A stretch of DNA of 64,000 nucleotides, taken from Rhizobium chutanense. GTDB lineage: Bacteria; Pseudomonadota; Alphaproteobacteria; Rhizobiales; Rhizobiaceae. The position numbers were made by a program, and so were the translations under genes. Position 1 is the stretch's first letter, and every line of letters begins with the position of its first letter. Below, one piece after another: positions 44,501 through 54,678 of the stretch. The stretch is from contig NZ_NWSV01000003.1 in assembly GCF_002531935.1 (NCBI RefSeq), forward strand, positions 1 through 64,000. The letters are read 5' to 3'. The notes beneath the pieces were generated by a model. The model did no database searches, was not told where the DNA came from, and was given only the letters and a program-made list of their open reading frames with translations.

Positions 44501-44521
44501 TCTTCAAGCCACTGCGGACCG

Positions 44522-45205
44522 TCAGAAATCAACGACCTTGCCGTCCGAAATCGTCACGCGCCGATCCATGCGGCGGGCGAGGTCGTGATTGTGGGTGGCG
44601 ATGAGGGCGGCGAGGCCGGACTGGCGCACCAGCGCTTCCAGTGCGTCGAAGACGTAGCTTGCCGTATCCGGGTCGAGATTGCCTGTGGGTTCGTCGGCAA
44701 GAAGCAGGGCCGGCGCATTGGCGACGGCGCGGGCGATCGCGACGCGCTGCTGCTCGCCGCCGGAAAGCTCGCCGGGACGATGGGCGCCGCGATGGCCGAT
44801 GCGCATGTAATCGAGAAGCTGGCCGGCCCGCTCGCCGGCTTCCTTCCAGGACAGCCCGGCAATCAGCTGCGGCATCATGATGTTTTCGAGCGCCGAGAAT
44901 TCCGGCAAGAGATGATGGAACTGGTAGACGAAGCCGATTTCGCTGCGGCGGATCGCCGTGCGTTTATCGTCGCTCAGGCCATCGCAGGCATGGCCGTTGA
45001 TGGTGACTTCACCGCCGTCCGGATGCTCCAGCAGCCCGGCGACATGCAGCAGCGTCGATTTGCCGGTGCCGGAGGGGGCGACGAGGGCGACGATTTCGCC
45101 TTTCGATATCGAAAAATCCGCGCCCTTCAGGATCGGCAGCAGCGTATCGCCCTGCCCGTAATGGCGCTCGACGCCGGTAAGCTTGAGAACGACGTTGCGT
45201 TTCAT
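44522..45205 (-). CDS. lolD: Lipoprotein-releasing ABC transporter ATPase LolD
   Basis: LolD powers extraction of outer-membrane lipoproteins from the inner membrane, working with LolC/E. The 227-residue ATPase shows Walker [11 protein letters not shown]-loop [15 protein letters not shown], signature [14 protein letters not shown] and Walker [14 protein letters not shown], with the switch His in IATHNH. It lies 14 bases downstream of the permease gene. Confidence 0.94.
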   Translation of the reverse strand: MKRNVVLKLTGVERHYGQGDTLLPILKGADFSISKGEIVALVAPSGTGKSTLLHVAGLLEHPDGGEVTINGHACDGLSDDKRTAIRRSEIGFVYQFHHLLPEFSALENIMMPQLIAGLSWKEAGERAGQLLDYMRIGHRGAHRPGELSGGEQQRVAIARAVANAPALLLADEPTGNLDPDTASYVFDALEALVRQSGLAALIATHNHDLARRMDRRVTISDGKVVDF

Positions 45206-45219
45206 GAAGGCGGCATTCC

Positions 45220-46524
45220 TTATTCGTAGCGCAGGGCCTGCACCGGATCGAGCTTTGAGGCACGCCAGGCGGGGAAAATGGTCGCAATGAAGGAGAGCGT
45301 CAGCGCCATGACGACGATCGAGATCGTTTCGCTGAGATCCATTTCGGCCGGCAGCTGGCTGAGGAAATAGACCTGCGGATTGAAGAGCACGGTGCCCGAC
45401 ATCCAGGAGAAGAACTGGCGGACGGATTCGATGTTGACGCAGACGAGAACGCCGAGCAGAACGCCGGCGACGGTGCCGACAATGCCGATCGCCGCTCCGG
45501 TCATGAAGAAGATGCGCATGATCGCACCGGCGCTGGCGCCCATGGTGCGCAGGATGGCGATATCGCTGCCCTTGTCCTTCACCAGCATGATGAGGCCGGA
45601 AATGATGTTCAGCGCCGCAACAAGCACGATCAGCGTCAGGATCATGAACATGACGTTACGCTCGACCTGGAGTGCGGAGAAGAAGGTCTGGTTGCGCTGG
45701 CGCCAGTCGGTGATGGCGATCTGGCGGCCGGCCGCCTCCTCTACCTTGGGCCTGAGAGTGTCGATATCGTCGGGGTGATCGACGAAGAGCTCGATCGACT
45801 GCACCAGACCCTCGGCATTGAAATAAAGCTGCGCTTCCTCAAGCGGCATGAAGATGATCGAGGAGTCATATTCCGACATGCCGATCTCGAAGAGGCCGGA
45901 GATCTTGTAGGACTTGATGCGGGGGCTGACGCCCATGGGCGTAATGTCACCATCCGGCGACGTCAGCGTAATCAGATCGCCGACACGCAGACCCAACTGG
46001 TCGGCCATGCGGGTGCCGATCAGTACGCCGTCGCCAGAGGCATAACCGACCATATCGCCTGACTTGATGTTGTCGGAGATCGTCTTGAGCTTGGTGAGGT
46101 CGTCGGCACGGGCGCCGCGCACCAGCGCGCCAGTGCTGCCGCCGGCCTGGGCGGAGGCAAGCACCTGGCCCTCCACCAAGGGCAGCGCCATCTTGACGCC
46201 GGGCACGGCGGCGAGCTTGCTCGCGAGGGCGGGATAATCGGTGAAGGGGCCGTCGACCGGCTGGACGATCATATGGCCGTTAATGCCGAGGATGCGCGAG
46301 ACGAGCTCGGTGCGGAAGCCGTTCATGACAGCCATGACGATGATCAGCGTCGCCACGCCGAGCATGATGCCGACGAAGGAGAAGCCGGCGATCACCGAGA
46401 TGAAGGCCTCCTTGCGGCGGGCGCGCAGATAGCGCCACGCCACGAGGCGTTCGAAGGTGGAAAATGGCCTGCCAGCCGGACCCAAGCCGGATTTTGAACT
46501 CCGGTCCACTGCTGCCTCTGCCAT
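45220..46524 (-). CDS. lolC: Lipoprotein-releasing ABC transporter permease LolC/E
   Basis: The 434-residue permease has the LolC/FtsX layout. A first membrane helix (about residues 40-63, [20 protein letters not shown]) is followed by a large periplasmic domain and three helices near the end ([20 protein letters not shown], the next pair at about 335-365 and 395-420), finishing [17 protein letters not shown]. Rhizobia typically have one such permease acting as a homodimer, so the LolC versus LolE choice is nominal. It is 15 bases downstream of proS. Confidence 0.92.
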   Translation of the reverse strand: MAEAAVDRSSKSGLGPAGRPFSTFERLVAWRYLRARRKEAFISVIAGFSFVGIMLGVATLIIVMAVMNGFRTELVSRILGINGHMIVQPVDGPFTDYPALASKLAAVPGVKMALPLVEGQVLASAQAGGSTGALVRGARADDLTKLKTISDNIKSGDMVGYASGDGVLIGTRMADQLGLRVGDLITLTSPDGDITPMGVSPRIKSYKISGLFEIGMSEYDSSIIFMPLEEAQLYFNAEGLVQSIELFVDHPDDIDTLRPKVEEAAGRQIAITDWRQRNQTFFSALQVERNVMFMILTLIVLVAALNIISGLIMLVKDKGSDIAILRTMGASAGAIMRIFFMTGAAIGIVGTVAGVLLGVLVCVNIESVRQFFSWMSGTVLFNPQVYFLSQLPAEMDLSETISIVVMALTLSFIATIFPAWRASKLDPVQALRYE

Positions 46525-46539
46525 TTCGCCTCCGTTTCC

Positions 46540-47862
46540 TTAAGCCACGAACCTGTTGATCGCCGCCTCGATGGTCATCGTTTCGCGGGCGCCGGTCTTG
46601 CGATCCTTCACCTCGACTTCGCCGTTGGCGACCGCGCGCGGGCCGGCGATGATCTGGACGGGCACCCCGATCAGGTCGGCGGTCGCGAATTTCGTGCCGG
46701 CCCGGTCGTCGGTATCGTCATAGAGCACATCCTTGCCGGCCTTCGTGAGCGCGGCATAGATCAGCTCGCAGGTATCGTCACAGGCCTGATCGCCCGCCTT
46801 CATGTTGATCACCACGACATCAAAGGGCGCGACCGAGGCCGGCCAGATGATTCCGTTGTCATCATGCGATGCTTCGATGATGGCGGGAACAAGGCGTGTC
46901 GGGCCGATACCGTAGGAACCCATGTGGACGAAGTGTTCCTTGCCGTCCGGTCCCTGCACTTTCGCGCCCATCGGCTCGGAATATTTCGTGCCGAAATAGA
47001 AGATGTGGCCGACCTCGATGCCGCGGGCCGAAAGCCGGTCGCCTTCGGGAACGGCGTTGAAGGCCGCCTCGTCATGCATTTCGGAAGTCGCCGCATAGAG
47101 CGAGGTCCACTTGTCGAAGATCGCCTGCAGGCCTTCGACGCTGTCGAAATCGGTGCTTTCGCCGGGGATATCGAAGCCGACGAAATCCTTATGGCAGAAG
47201 ACTTCGGATTCGCCTGTATCGGCGAGGATGATGAATTCATGGCTGAGATTGCCGCCGATCGGGCCGGTATCGGCGCGCATCGGAATGGCGCGCAGGCCGA
47301 GCCGATCGAAGGTTCTGAGGTAGGCGGCGAACATCTTGTTATAGGAATGCTCCGCCCCTTCGCGCGTCAGATCGAAGGAATAGGCATCCTTCATCATGAA
47401 TTCGCGCGAGCGCATGGTGCCGAAGCGCGGGCGGATCTCGTCGCGGAACTTCAGCTGGATGTGATAGAGATTGAGCGGTAGGTCCTTGTAGGACTTGACG
47501 GAGGAGCGGAAAATATCCGTCACCATCTCCTCATTGGTGGGACCATACAGCATCGGACGATCCTGTCGGTCCTTGATGCGCAGCATCTCTTTGCCGTAGG
47601 CGTCGTAACGGCCGCTTTCCTGCCAGAGCTCGGCCGACTGCAGGGTCGGCATCGAAAGCTCGATGGCGCCGGCGCGGTTCTGCTCCTCACGGATAATATT
47701 GTTGACCTTGTCGAGAACCTTCTTCCCCAACGGCAGCCAGGAATAGATGCCCTGCGACTGCTGGCGGATCATGCCGGCGCGCAGCATCAGCCGATGGGAG
47801 ACGATTTCCGCCTCCTTGGGGTTTTCCTTGAGGATGGGCATGAAATAGCGGGACAGACGCAT
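46540..47862 (-). CDS. proS: Prolyl-tRNA synthetase, alphaproteobacterial short form
   Basis: A class II synthetase that charges tRNA-Pro. The 440-residue protein has motif 1 ([20 protein letters not shown]), motif 2 ([26 protein letters not shown]) and motif 3 ([16 protein letters not shown]). The anticodon-binding domain forms the C-terminus. It lacks the editing insertion found in the E. coli enzyme, as expected for alphaproteobacteria. The ATG at 47862 gives the standard N-terminus [13 protein letters not shown]; an upstream start is unlikely. Confidence 0.95.
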   Translation of the reverse strand: MRLSRYFMPILKENPKEAEIVSHRLMLRAGMIRQQSQGIYSWLPLGKKVLDKVNNIIREEQNRAGAIELSMPTLQSAELWQESGRYDAYGKEMLRIKDRQDRPMLYGPTNEEMVTDIFRSSVKSYKDLPLNLYHIQLKFRDEIRPRFGTMRSREFMMKDAYSFDLTREGAEHSYNKMFAAYLRTFDRLGLRAIPMRADTGPIGGNLSHEFIILADTGESEVFCHKDFVGFDIPGESTDFDSVEGLQAIFDKWTSLYAATSEMHDEAAFNAVPEGDRLSARGIEVGHIFYFGTKYSEPMGAKVQGPDGKEHFVHMGSYGIGPTRLVPAIIEASHDDNGIIWPASVAPFDVVVINMKAGDQACDDTCELIYAALTKAGKDVLYDDTDDRAGTKFATADLIGVPVQIIAGPRAVANGEVEVKDRKTGARETMTIEAAINRFVA

Positions 47863-48037
47863 GGCGGATTCCGAGGCGGTTGGATCCCGCAACAGGCGGA
47901 ATCGAAAGACAATGATTAATGTCGGGAGCGTTCATAGCCGCTTCGCGGCGGGAAGGAAACCCGCAACTGGCGTCGGCAACCTCCCGCATGCGCATGTTCG
48001 CACCCGCAAAATGAAATGGCGTGAAAAAGCGCGTGTT

Positions 48038-48066
48038 TATAAGGACTTGAACGAAAATCTTGTCAA
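48038..48066 (-). promoter_or_regulatory. proS promoter
   Basis: On the minus strand TTGACA (48061-48066) and CTTATA (48038-48043) are separated by 17 bases. It predicts a leader of about 170 bases before proS. Confidence 0.7.
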
Positions 48067-48141
48067 CAGAAAAAATTTGCTAGAGTGTAGCAAAAATGCA
48101 AAAAAAGCTGATGACAAAGCCCAATGTTTGAGCTAGCTTTA

Positions 48142-48290
48142 GCTCACAAAACAGGCAAGGAGGATAAATTCTTGCCGAATTCGCGGTCAAGTCTTGGGAG
48201 GATCAGATCTTAGGCGCGCTCGTCGCAGCCCCGGCAACGGTTACAGATCACGCGATACTTAAAACAAGGCTTTTAGCCTTGTTTTTTTTT
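48142..48290 (+). ncRNA. Candidate small RNA with SD-like loop
   Basis: The transcript would end at a perfect terminator (48261-48290). A weak promoter (GATGAC, 17 bases, CTAGCT) gives a start near 48142 and a length of about 150 bases. The 5' part has a hairpin GGCAAG/CTTGCC whose loop displays GAGGAT, and a second GGGAGGAT follows 30 bases later. A short TTG-started frame after AGGAGG (13 codons, ending GRIRS) could be a leader peptide. It does not overlap any gene. I do not recognise its family. Confidence 0.5.
48261..48290 (+). terminator. Strong Rho-independent terminator
   Basis: AAAACAAGGCT-TTT-AGCCTTGTTTT is a perfect 11-bp stem followed by five more T. No annotated gene precedes it on the plus strand, which argues for an unannotated transcript. 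Confidence 0.92.
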
Positions 48291-48454
48291 GGTTTTTCGG
48301 CTCCCGATCGCACTCAAAAACCCACCTCGCCTTCCGTTAGGAGATGGGCTTCATTCCGTTACGTGAGCTCTTTGCCGTAAAAGCATGACATTGATATGAC
48401 GGTATACCGTCTGCTGAATTTACATCTGCCCAAAGTTTGAGCAAAAGCTAGCTT

Positions 48455-48730
48455 TTAATAGAAGCTCGGCCCGAGTTGTGGAAGGGCGTCGAAGCCCCAG
48501 CCGAAATAGGTGTCGCAGACATACCAGAGGCCGTAGATCACCGCCGAAATCAGCGTCGTCAGCGAAAAGACGAAGGCGGCGCGAAACCGGGCGGGCGCGC
48601 TCGGAACGGTGCCGAGCACGACATCATTGTCTTCCGCCTGGGTGCGCAGACCGATCGGCAGGACAGCGAAAAGCGTCATCCACCAGATGATGAAGTAGAC
48701 GGCAAATCCCTGAAGAAAGATCTGGAGCAT
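48455..48730 (-). CDS. DUF1467 family membrane protein
   Basis: A 91-residue protein with two membrane helices (about residues 7-28 and 52-73). The family signature WWMTLFAVLPIGLRTQAEDNDV lies between them. DUF1467 members occur in alphaproteobacteria, usually beside mce and rnj, and have no known function. Confidence 0.87.
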   Translation of the reverse strand: MLQIFLQGFAVYFIIWWMTLFAVLPIGLRTQAEDNDVVLGTVPSAPARFRAAFVFSLTTLISAVIYGLWYVCDTYFGWGFDALPQLGPSFY

Positions 48731-48843
48731 TATGGTTCCCGTTGATGCCGCGGTGATATGGCGTCCTTATACGGCGAAATGTCGGCCAACTCAAAGCGGG
48801 CAAAACGTTTCGCCGCCTTTGGGTCACTCTGCCGCAGCCGAGC

Positions 48844-49248
48844 TCAGGCCTGTTCGAGTTCGATCAGCGTGCCGAAGAAATCCTTCGGGTGCAGAAAGAG
48901 CACCGGCTTGCCATGCGCGCCGGTCTTCGGCTTGCTATCGCCGAGCACTCTGGCGCCCGCCTCGACCAGCCGGTCACGGGCGAGAATGATATCCTCCACC
49001 TCATAGCAGATGTGGTGCATGCCGCCGGACGGGTTCTTTTCCAGGAAGGCTGCGATCGGCGAGGTAGCCCCGAGCGGCTCAAGCAATTCGACCTTGGTGT
49101 TTTCCAATTCGACGAAGACGACGGTGACGCCATGCTCCGGCAGAGGCTGCGGCTGCGATACGGCAGCCCCCAGCGTGTCGCGATAGGCGGCCGTCGCCAC
49201 TGCCAGATCGGGAACGGCGATGGCGATATGGTTGACCCGGCCGAGCAT
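48844..49248 (-). CDS. mce: Methylmalonyl-CoA epimerase
   Basis: The enzyme interconverts the two epimers of methylmalonyl-CoA in propionate breakdown. The 134-residue VOC-fold protein starts MLGRVNHIAIAVPDLA with a metal His, and has the second half-site GGMHHICYEVEDI and the C-terminal Glu in GTLIELEQA. It is 3 bases downstream of rnj, so it is co-transcribed. Confidence 0.92.
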   Translation of the reverse strand: MLGRVNHIAIAVPDLAVATAAYRDTLGAAVSQPQPLPEHGVTVVFVELENTKVELLEPLGATSPIAAFLEKNPSGGMHHICYEVEDIILARDRLVEAGARVLGDSKPKTGAHGKPVLFLHPKDFFGTLIELEQA

Positions 49249-49250
49249 GG

Positions 49251-50921
49251 TCAGACCTTGGTGACGAAGGCGGTGACCACCGGCTTCTTGCCCCAGGCGT
49301 GGTTGGCGGCTGCGCGGATGGCGCGGCGCACGGCCTCCTGCAGCATGTCGATATCCTTGCGGCGGGCGCGCGGAATGCTTTCGATGGCGCTGATCGCTGC
49401 GTCGAAGAGCGTATCTTCCATCTCTTCGCCCTCATCGTCATAGACGGGCAGGCCGATCGAAACGAGATCGGGATCGCCGATGATGTCATAGCGGGCGTCG
49501 AGCACGACGTTGACAGCGACATGACCGACATAAGAGAGCTTCTTGCGTTCGCCGATCCCCATCTCGTCGAAATCGCCGATCAGCGAGCCGTCCTTATAGA
49601 TGCGGCCATGCGGCGCCTCGCCGATCACGTCGACGGGACCGGGCGCCAGCCGCAGGATATCGCCATTGCGCACGCGCGGCACGATCGCGATGCCGGATTG
49701 CTCGGCAAGTTCCTTATGCGCCGTCAGATGCGTCGCCTCGCCATGCACCGGCACGACGATCTTCGGCCGCGTCCACTCGTACATCCGCTGCAACTCGTTG
49801 CGGCGCGGATGGCCGGACACGTGGACCAGGGCTTCGGTATCGGTGATGATGTGCACGCCCTGCTCGACGAGGCCGTTCTTGATATCCTGGATTGCTTTCT
49901 CGTTGCCGGGAATGGCGCGCGAGGAAAAGACGACGATATCGCCGGCGGCAAAGGCGACGTTGCGCATCTCGTCGCGGGAGAGCTTGGCAAGGGCTGCGCG
50001 CGCCTCGCCCTGGCTGCCGGTCAGGATGACGACGACCTTGTCGCGCGGGATATAGCCGTATTCTTCCTCGGAGATGAAGGGCTTCACGCCCTCCATCAGA
50101 CCGATATCCTGGGCGACGTTGACGACGCGCTTCAGCGAGCTGCCAAGCAGCAACACTTCGCGGCCTGCCGCCTCGGCCGCCTCGGCAACGGTGCGGATAC
50201 GCCCGACATTCGACGAGAAGGTGGTGATCGCCACCCGGCCCTCGGCATTCTCGATGATCTTGCGCAGGCTTTCCGACACATCCTTCTCGGAGGGCGAAAC
50301 ACCGTCGCGCAGCGCATTGGTGGAATCGCACATCAGCGCCAGCACGCCCTCGTCGCCGAGCTGGCGGAACCGCGTCTCGTCGGTCAGCGGCCCGAGCGAA
50401 GGCTCATGGTCGATCTTCCAGTCGCCGGTGTGGATAACGTTACCAACAGGCGTGCGGATCATCAGCGACATCGGCTCGGGGATCGAATGGTTGACGGCCA
50501 CACCCTCGATGCTGAAGGGGCCGGCATTGATCGTATCGCCTGCCTTGAACGGCGTCACCGGGACTTCGCCGATTGTCGCCTTCTCGAAATCGTGTTTGGC
50601 TTCGAGCAGACCAGCGGTAAAGCCCGAGGCATAGACCGGCACGTTGAGTCCCGGCCAGAGATCGGCGAGCGCGCCATAATGATCTTCATGCGCATGGGTG
50701 ATGATGATCGCCTTGAGGTTCTTGCGCTCGCTGGCGAGGAAGCGGATATCGGGCAGCACGAGGTCGACGCCCGGCAGGTCGGGGCCGGGAAAAGTGACGC
50801 CGCAATCGACCATGATCCACTGGCGATGCTCGGGCGGGCCGTAGCCATAGAGAGCGAGATTCATGCCGATCTCGCCAACGCCGCCCAGAGGCAGGAATAC
50901 CAACTCGTCCTGTTTCGCCAT
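49251..50921 (-). CDS. rnj: Ribonuclease J
   Basis: This metallo-beta-lactamase-fold nuclease has 5'-3' exo- and endonuclease activity in RNA maturation. The 556-residue protein has the zinc motif ITHAHEDHYGAL, downstream ligands (VNHSIPE, IHTGDWKID), the beta-CASP region with TGSQGEARAAL, and VHVSGHPRR. Rhizobia keep both RNase E and RNase J, unlike E. coli. It lies between birA and mce in one minus-strand unit. Confidence 0.95.
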   Translation of the reverse strand: MAKQDELVFLPLGGVGEIGMNLALYGYGPPEHRQWIMVDCGVTFPGPDLPGVDLVLPDIRFLASERKNLKAIIITHAHEDHYGALADLWPGLNVPVYASGFTAGLLEAKHDFEKATIGEVPVTPFKAGDTINAGPFSIEGVAVNHSIPEPMSLMIRTPVGNVIHTGDWKIDHEPSLGPLTDETRFRQLGDEGVLALMCDSTNALRDGVSPSEKDVSESLRKIIENAEGRVAITTFSSNVGRIRTVAEAAEAAGREVLLLGSSLKRVVNVAQDIGLMEGVKPFISEEEYGYIPRDKVVVILTGSQGEARAALAKLSRDEMRNVAFAAGDIVVFSSRAIPGNEKAIQDIKNGLVEQGVHIITDTEALVHVSGHPRRNELQRMYEWTRPKIVVPVHGEATHLTAHKELAEQSGIAIVPRVRNGDILRLAPGPVDVIGEAPHGRIYKDGSLIGDFDEMGIGERKKLSYVGHVAVNVVLDARYDIIGDPDLVSIGLPVYDDEGEEMEDTLFDAAISAIESIPRARRKDIDMLQEAVRRAIRAAANHAWGKKPVVTAFVTKV

Positions 50922-50938
50922 AATTTTCGTTTTTTCCG

Positions 50939-51703
50939 CTATCCAAAAAACACATCACCGGCGGCAATGGGCATTATCCTGCCAGCGCCGGTATCGAGCA
51001 TCAACAAGCCATTATCATCAATTCCGGCGAATTGGCCGGAAATCGATCGGTCCGGCAAATTCACCGTGATCTTTTCGCCGATGCCGCAGGCGATCGCGCG
51101 CCAGAGCGCCGTGATCTCGCCGATGCCCCGGCCCTGATCCCATATTTCAAGCACTTCCGCCATCTCCGCGAAGAGATGGGCGAAGAGTTCCTCCGGCGAG
51201 GCCGTACTTCCCTGCTGACGCAGGCAGGTGGCAGGGTAGAGCGGATTATCCGGCATGACCGAGACATTGATGCCGATACCGACGATCAGCGCGTAGCGGC
51301 CGTCCGGCAGCCTTTCACCTTCGACGAGGATGCCGCAGGTCTTCTTTCGGCCGATGAGGATATCGTTCGGCCATTTGACCTCGAGCGGCTCGGCGCCCAG
51401 CGGCAGCACCCGGCGGATCGCCTGGTGCACGGCAACGGCGATTGCCAGCGGCAGAGAGCCGAGGCGCTCCATCGGGGCCGGGTCGATCAGCAGAAGAGAG
51501 GCGTAGAGATTGCCGCGTTCGGAAACCCAGAGCCTGCCGCGGCGGCCGCGGCCGCCGGTCTGTCGTTCGGCGGTCACCCAGAGATTGCCGCCGTCGCCTG
51601 CCCGGGCCCGGGCAAGGCATTCGTTATTGGTGGACGATGTTTCCGACAGAGCATCGTGCCTGAAATCGCCGAGCGATATCCGGCGCCGTCCGTCGGAAGC
51701 CAT
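50939..51703 (-). CDS. birA: Biotin--[acetyl-CoA-carboxylase] ligase
   Basis: The enzyme attaches biotin to the carboxyl carrier protein. The 254-residue protein has the conserved GGRGRRGRLW biotinyl-AMP loop and KWPNDILIGRKKTCGILVEG. The N-terminal helix-turn-helix of repressor-type BirA is absent, so this is a ligase without autorepressor function. Its start shares a base with the nuoN stop, tying it to the nuo operon. Confidence 0.93.
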   Translation of the reverse strand: MASDGRRRISLGDFRHDALSETSSTNNECLARARAGDGGNLWVTAERQTGGRGRRGRLWVSERGNLYASLLLIDPAPMERLGSLPLAIAVAVHQAIRRVLPLGAEPLEVKWPNDILIGRKKTCGILVEGERLPDGRYALIVGIGINVSVMPDNPLYPATCLRQQGSTASPEELFAHLFAEMAEVLEIWDQGRGIGEITALWRAIACGIGEKITVNLPDRSISGQFAGIDDNGLLMLDTGAGRIMPIAAGDVFFG

Positions 51704-53148
51704 TAAAACAGCGTCGCGGCGGCAAGCTCTGCCGCACCGCCGATCGGGCCGCCGATGAGGACATAGGCGGTGACGAAGAGGCCGGAGAGACCGAAGACCA
51801 GACGCAGTGCGCCTGAAACCCGGGCGAATTGGCCGGTCGCTTCATCGAACCACATCAGCTTGATGACGCGCAGATAGTAGTAGGCGCCGACGACCGAGGC
51901 GAGAACGCCGATGATGGCGAGCGCATAAAGCTTGGCTTCGATGGCGGCGACGAAAACGAAGTACTTGGCGAAGAAGCCGGCCAGCGGCGGAATGCCGGCA
52001 AGCGAGAACATCAGCGCCGTCAGCACCAAGGCCATGAACGGGTTGGTCGTGGACAGGCCGGCGAGATCGTTGACCTCCTCGACGACGGTGCCGTCCTTGC
52101 GGCGCATCGACATGATGATCGCGAAGGTGCCGAGGGTCATGACCATGTAGATGACCATGTAAAGCATGACGCCGGAAACGCCGGTCTGGTTGCCGGCGGC
52201 AAGGCCGACCAGCGCATAGCCCATGTGACCGATCGACGAATAGGCCATCAGTCGCTTGATGTTCTTCTGGCCGATCGCCGCGAACGAGCCGAGCAGCATC
52301 GAGGCGATCGAGATGAAGACGACGACCTGCTGCCAGTCGGCGAGCACCGGCTGGAAGGCAGTGATGACGATGCGCGTCATCATCGCCATGGCGGCAACCT
52401 TGGGGGCTGCGGCCAGGAAGGCGGTGACCGGCGTCGGCGCGCCTTCATAAACATCAGGCGTCCACATGTGGAAGGGAACGGCCGAGATCTTGAAAGCGAT
52501 GCCGGCGAGGATGAAGACCAGGCCGAAGACGAGGCCGAGCGAACGCGCGCCCTCGACCGACAGCGCCTGGGCGATCTCGGAGAAATGGGTGTGGCCGGTG
52601 AAGCCGTAGACCAGCGACATGCCGTAGAGCAGCATGCCGGAGGACAGCGCACCGAGGACGAAATATTTCAAGCCGGCTTCGGTCGATTTCAGGCTGTCGC
52701 GGTTGATCGCGGCGACGACATAGAGCGCCAGCGACTGCAGTTCCAGCGCGAGATAGAGCGAGATCAGGTCGTTGGCCGAGATCATCAGCAGGATGCCGAG
52801 GGTCGCCAGCACCAAGAGAACCGGGAATTCGAACTTGTCGAGCTGATTTTCGCGGGCGTGCCCCATCGTCATGAACAGGGCGACCAGCGAACCGATGAGC
52901 GCCACCAGCTTCATGAAGCGGGAGAAGCCGTCGGCCATGTAGACGCCGCCATAGGCAAGGCCTTCTGCCGGCACGAAGAGCAGCCACAGGCCGGAGGCCA
53001 GCAGCAGGACGATGGCGAGGCCGGTGACGACAAGGCCCGACCGCTCGCCTGAGAAGACGCCGACCATCAACAGGACAAGGGCGCCGACCGCGAGGATGAG
53101 CTCCGGCGCGGAAAGATGCAGACTGAGGAGAATTGTTTCAGCGGTCAT
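51703..53148 (-). CDS. nuoN: NADH-quinone oxidoreductase subunit N
   Basis: NuoN is one of the three antiporter-like proton-pumping subunits of Complex I in the inner membrane. The 481-residue protein has about 14 helices, with the conserved Lys in [20 protein letters not shown] and [13 protein letters not shown]. It ends the nuo run, 18 bases after nuoM, and touches birA. Confidence 0.95.
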   Translation of the reverse strand: MTAETILLSLHLSAPELILAVGALVLLMVGVFSGERSGLVVTGLAIVLLLASGLWLLFVPAEGLAYGGVYMADGFSRFMKLVALIGSLVALFMTMGHARENQLDKFEFPVLLVLATLGILLMISANDLISLYLALELQSLALYVVAAINRDSLKSTEAGLKYFVLGALSSGMLLYGMSLVYGFTGHTHFSEIAQALSVEGARSLGLVFGLVFILAGIAFKISAVPFHMWTPDVYEGAPTPVTAFLAAAPKVAAMAMMTRIVITAFQPVLADWQQVVVFISIASMLLGSFAAIGQKNIKRLMAYSSIGHMGYALVGLAAGNQTGVSGVMLYMVIYMVMTLGTFAIIMSMRRKDGTVVEEVNDLAGLSTTNPFMALVLTALMFSLAGIPPLAGFFAKYFVFVAAIEAKLYALAIIGVLASVVGAYYYLRVIKLMWFDEATGQFARVSGALRLVFGLSGLFVTAYVLIGGPIGGAAELAAATLF

Positions 53149-53166
53149 GTCCGATAAGTCCCGTCA

Positions 53167-54678
53167 TCAATTCATAGACAGCGCAATATTCTGCGCTGCG
53201 TGCACGGCGGCCGTGTAGTTGTTGACCAGCAGATCCACCGAGGCGGCCGTCGCATCGAAGACCGGAGCCGGGTAAACGCCGAAGAAGATGGTCAGCGCGA
53301 CCAGCGGATAGAGGATCAGCTGTTCACGTGGCGAAAGATCGAGCAGCGCCTTCAGCTTTTCCTTCTCCAGCGCGCCGAAGATCACCCGGCGATAGAGCCA
53401 AAGTGCGTAGGCGGCCGAGAGGATGACACCGGTGGCGGCAAAGAGCGCGACCCAGGTATTGACCCGGAAGACACCCATCAGCGTCAGGAATTCGCCGATG
53501 AAGCCCGAGGTGCCGGGAAGCCCGACATTGGCCATGGTGAAGACCATCATGGCGACGGCATATTTCGGCATGTTGTTGACGAGGCCGCCATAGGCGTTGA
53601 TCTCGCGCGTGTGGGTGCGGTCATAGACGACACCGACGCAGAGGAAGAGCGCGCCGGAGACGATGCCATGCGACAGCATCTGGAAGATCGAACCCTGGAC
53701 GCCCTGCATGTTGGCGGCGAAGATGCCCATGGTCACGTAGCCCATGTGCGCCACCGAGGAATAGGCGATCAGCTTCTTGATATCGTCCTGCATCATCGCC
53801 ACCAGCGAGGTGTAGATGATGGCGATAACAGACATGGCGAAGACCAACGGCGCGAAATAATCGGACGCCACCGGGAACATACCGAGCGAGAAGCGGATAA
53901 GGCCGTAGCCGCCAAGCTTCAGGAGCACGCCGGCCAGGATCACCGAGCCCGCCGTCGGCGCCTGAACGTGCGCATCCGGAAGCCAGGTATGAACCGGCCA
54001 CATCGGCATCTTCACGGCAAACGAGGCGAAGAAGGCAAGCCATAACCAGGTCTGCAGCGCCGGCGGGAACTTGTAGGCAAGCAGCGCAGTGATGTCGGTC
54101 GTGCCGGCCTGCCAGTACATCGCCATGATGGCGAGCAGCATCAGCACCGAGCCGAGCAGCGTATAGAGGAAGAACTTGTAGCTCGCATAAACGCGGTCCT
54201 TGCCGCCCCAGACGCCGATGATCAGGAACATCGGAATGAGGCCCGCCTCGAAGAAGACGTAGAAGAGCACGATATCGAGCGAGACGAAGACGCCGACCAT
54301 CATCGTTTCCAGGATGAGGAAGGCGATCATGTATTCCTTCAGGCGCTTCTCGATCGACAGCCAGCTGGCCAGCACGCAGAAGGGCATGAGGAAGGTCGTC
54401 AGGATGACGAACAGCATGGAGATGCCGTCGACGCCGAGGTGGTAGCCGATGCCGGTGCCGAGCCAGTCAAGCTTTTCGACCATCTGGAAGCCCGGATTGG
54501 CATTGTCGAAGCCGATCCAGATGACGAGCGAGACGATGAAGGTGAAGACGGTGGTGATCAGCGAGATCCCCAGCACGTTCCTCCGGCCGCTTTCGCTGTC
54601 GCCATTCATCAAGAGCAGGAGCACCACGCCGGCGAGCGGCAGGAAGGTGACCGTTGAAAGAATAGGCCAATCGGTCAT
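53167..54678 (-). CDS. nuoM: NADH-quinone oxidoreductase subunit M
   Basis: NuoM is the middle antiporter-like subunit of Complex I. The 503-residue, about 14-helix protein shows [33 protein letters not shown] and the conserved Glu region [16 protein letters not shown]. It overlaps the nuoL stop by one base. Confidence 0.95.
   Translation of the reverse strand: MTDWPILSTVTFLPLAGVVLLLLMNGDSESGRRNVLGISLITTVFTFIVSLVIWIGFDNANPGFQMVEKLDWLGTGIGYHLGVDGISMLFVILTTFLMPFCVLASWLSIEKRLKEYMIAFLILETMMVGVFVSLDIVLFYVFFEAGLIPMFLIIGVWGGKDRVYASYKFFLYTLLGSVLMLLAIMAMYWQAGTTDITALLAYKFPPALQTWLWLAFFASFAVKMPMWPVHTWLPDAHVQAPTAGSVILAGVLLKLGGYGLIRFSLGMFPVASDYFAPLVFAMSVIAIIYTSLVAMMQDDIKKLIAYSSVAHMGYVTMGIFAANMQGVQGSIFQMLSHGIVSGALFLCVGVVYDRTHTREINAYGGLVNNMPKYAVAMMVFTMANVGLPGTSGFIGEFLTLMGVFRVNTWVALFAATGVILSAAYALWLYRRVIFGALEKEKLKALLDLSPREQLILYPLVALTIFFGVYPAPVFDATAASVDLLVNNYTAAVHAAQNIALSMN

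Larger units (their letters stand above)
47863..48454. other. Intergenic region with proS promoter and small-RNA candidate
   Basis: The 590 AT-rich bases hold no convincing protein gene. They contain the proS promoter (48038-48066), a plus-strand small-RNA candidate (about 48142-48290) and, beyond it, about 160 bases with nothing recognised. Confidence 0.6.

Noticed and set aside
43078-44532. A 484-codon minus-strand frame spanning the IS and its flanks
   Set aside because: It is out of frame with the recognisable transposase (43200-44300) and crosses both IS ends and repeats.
47861-48136. A 91-codon plus-strand frame opposite the proS start
   Set aside because: It overlaps the proS promoter and leader, has no ribosome site and looks non-coding.
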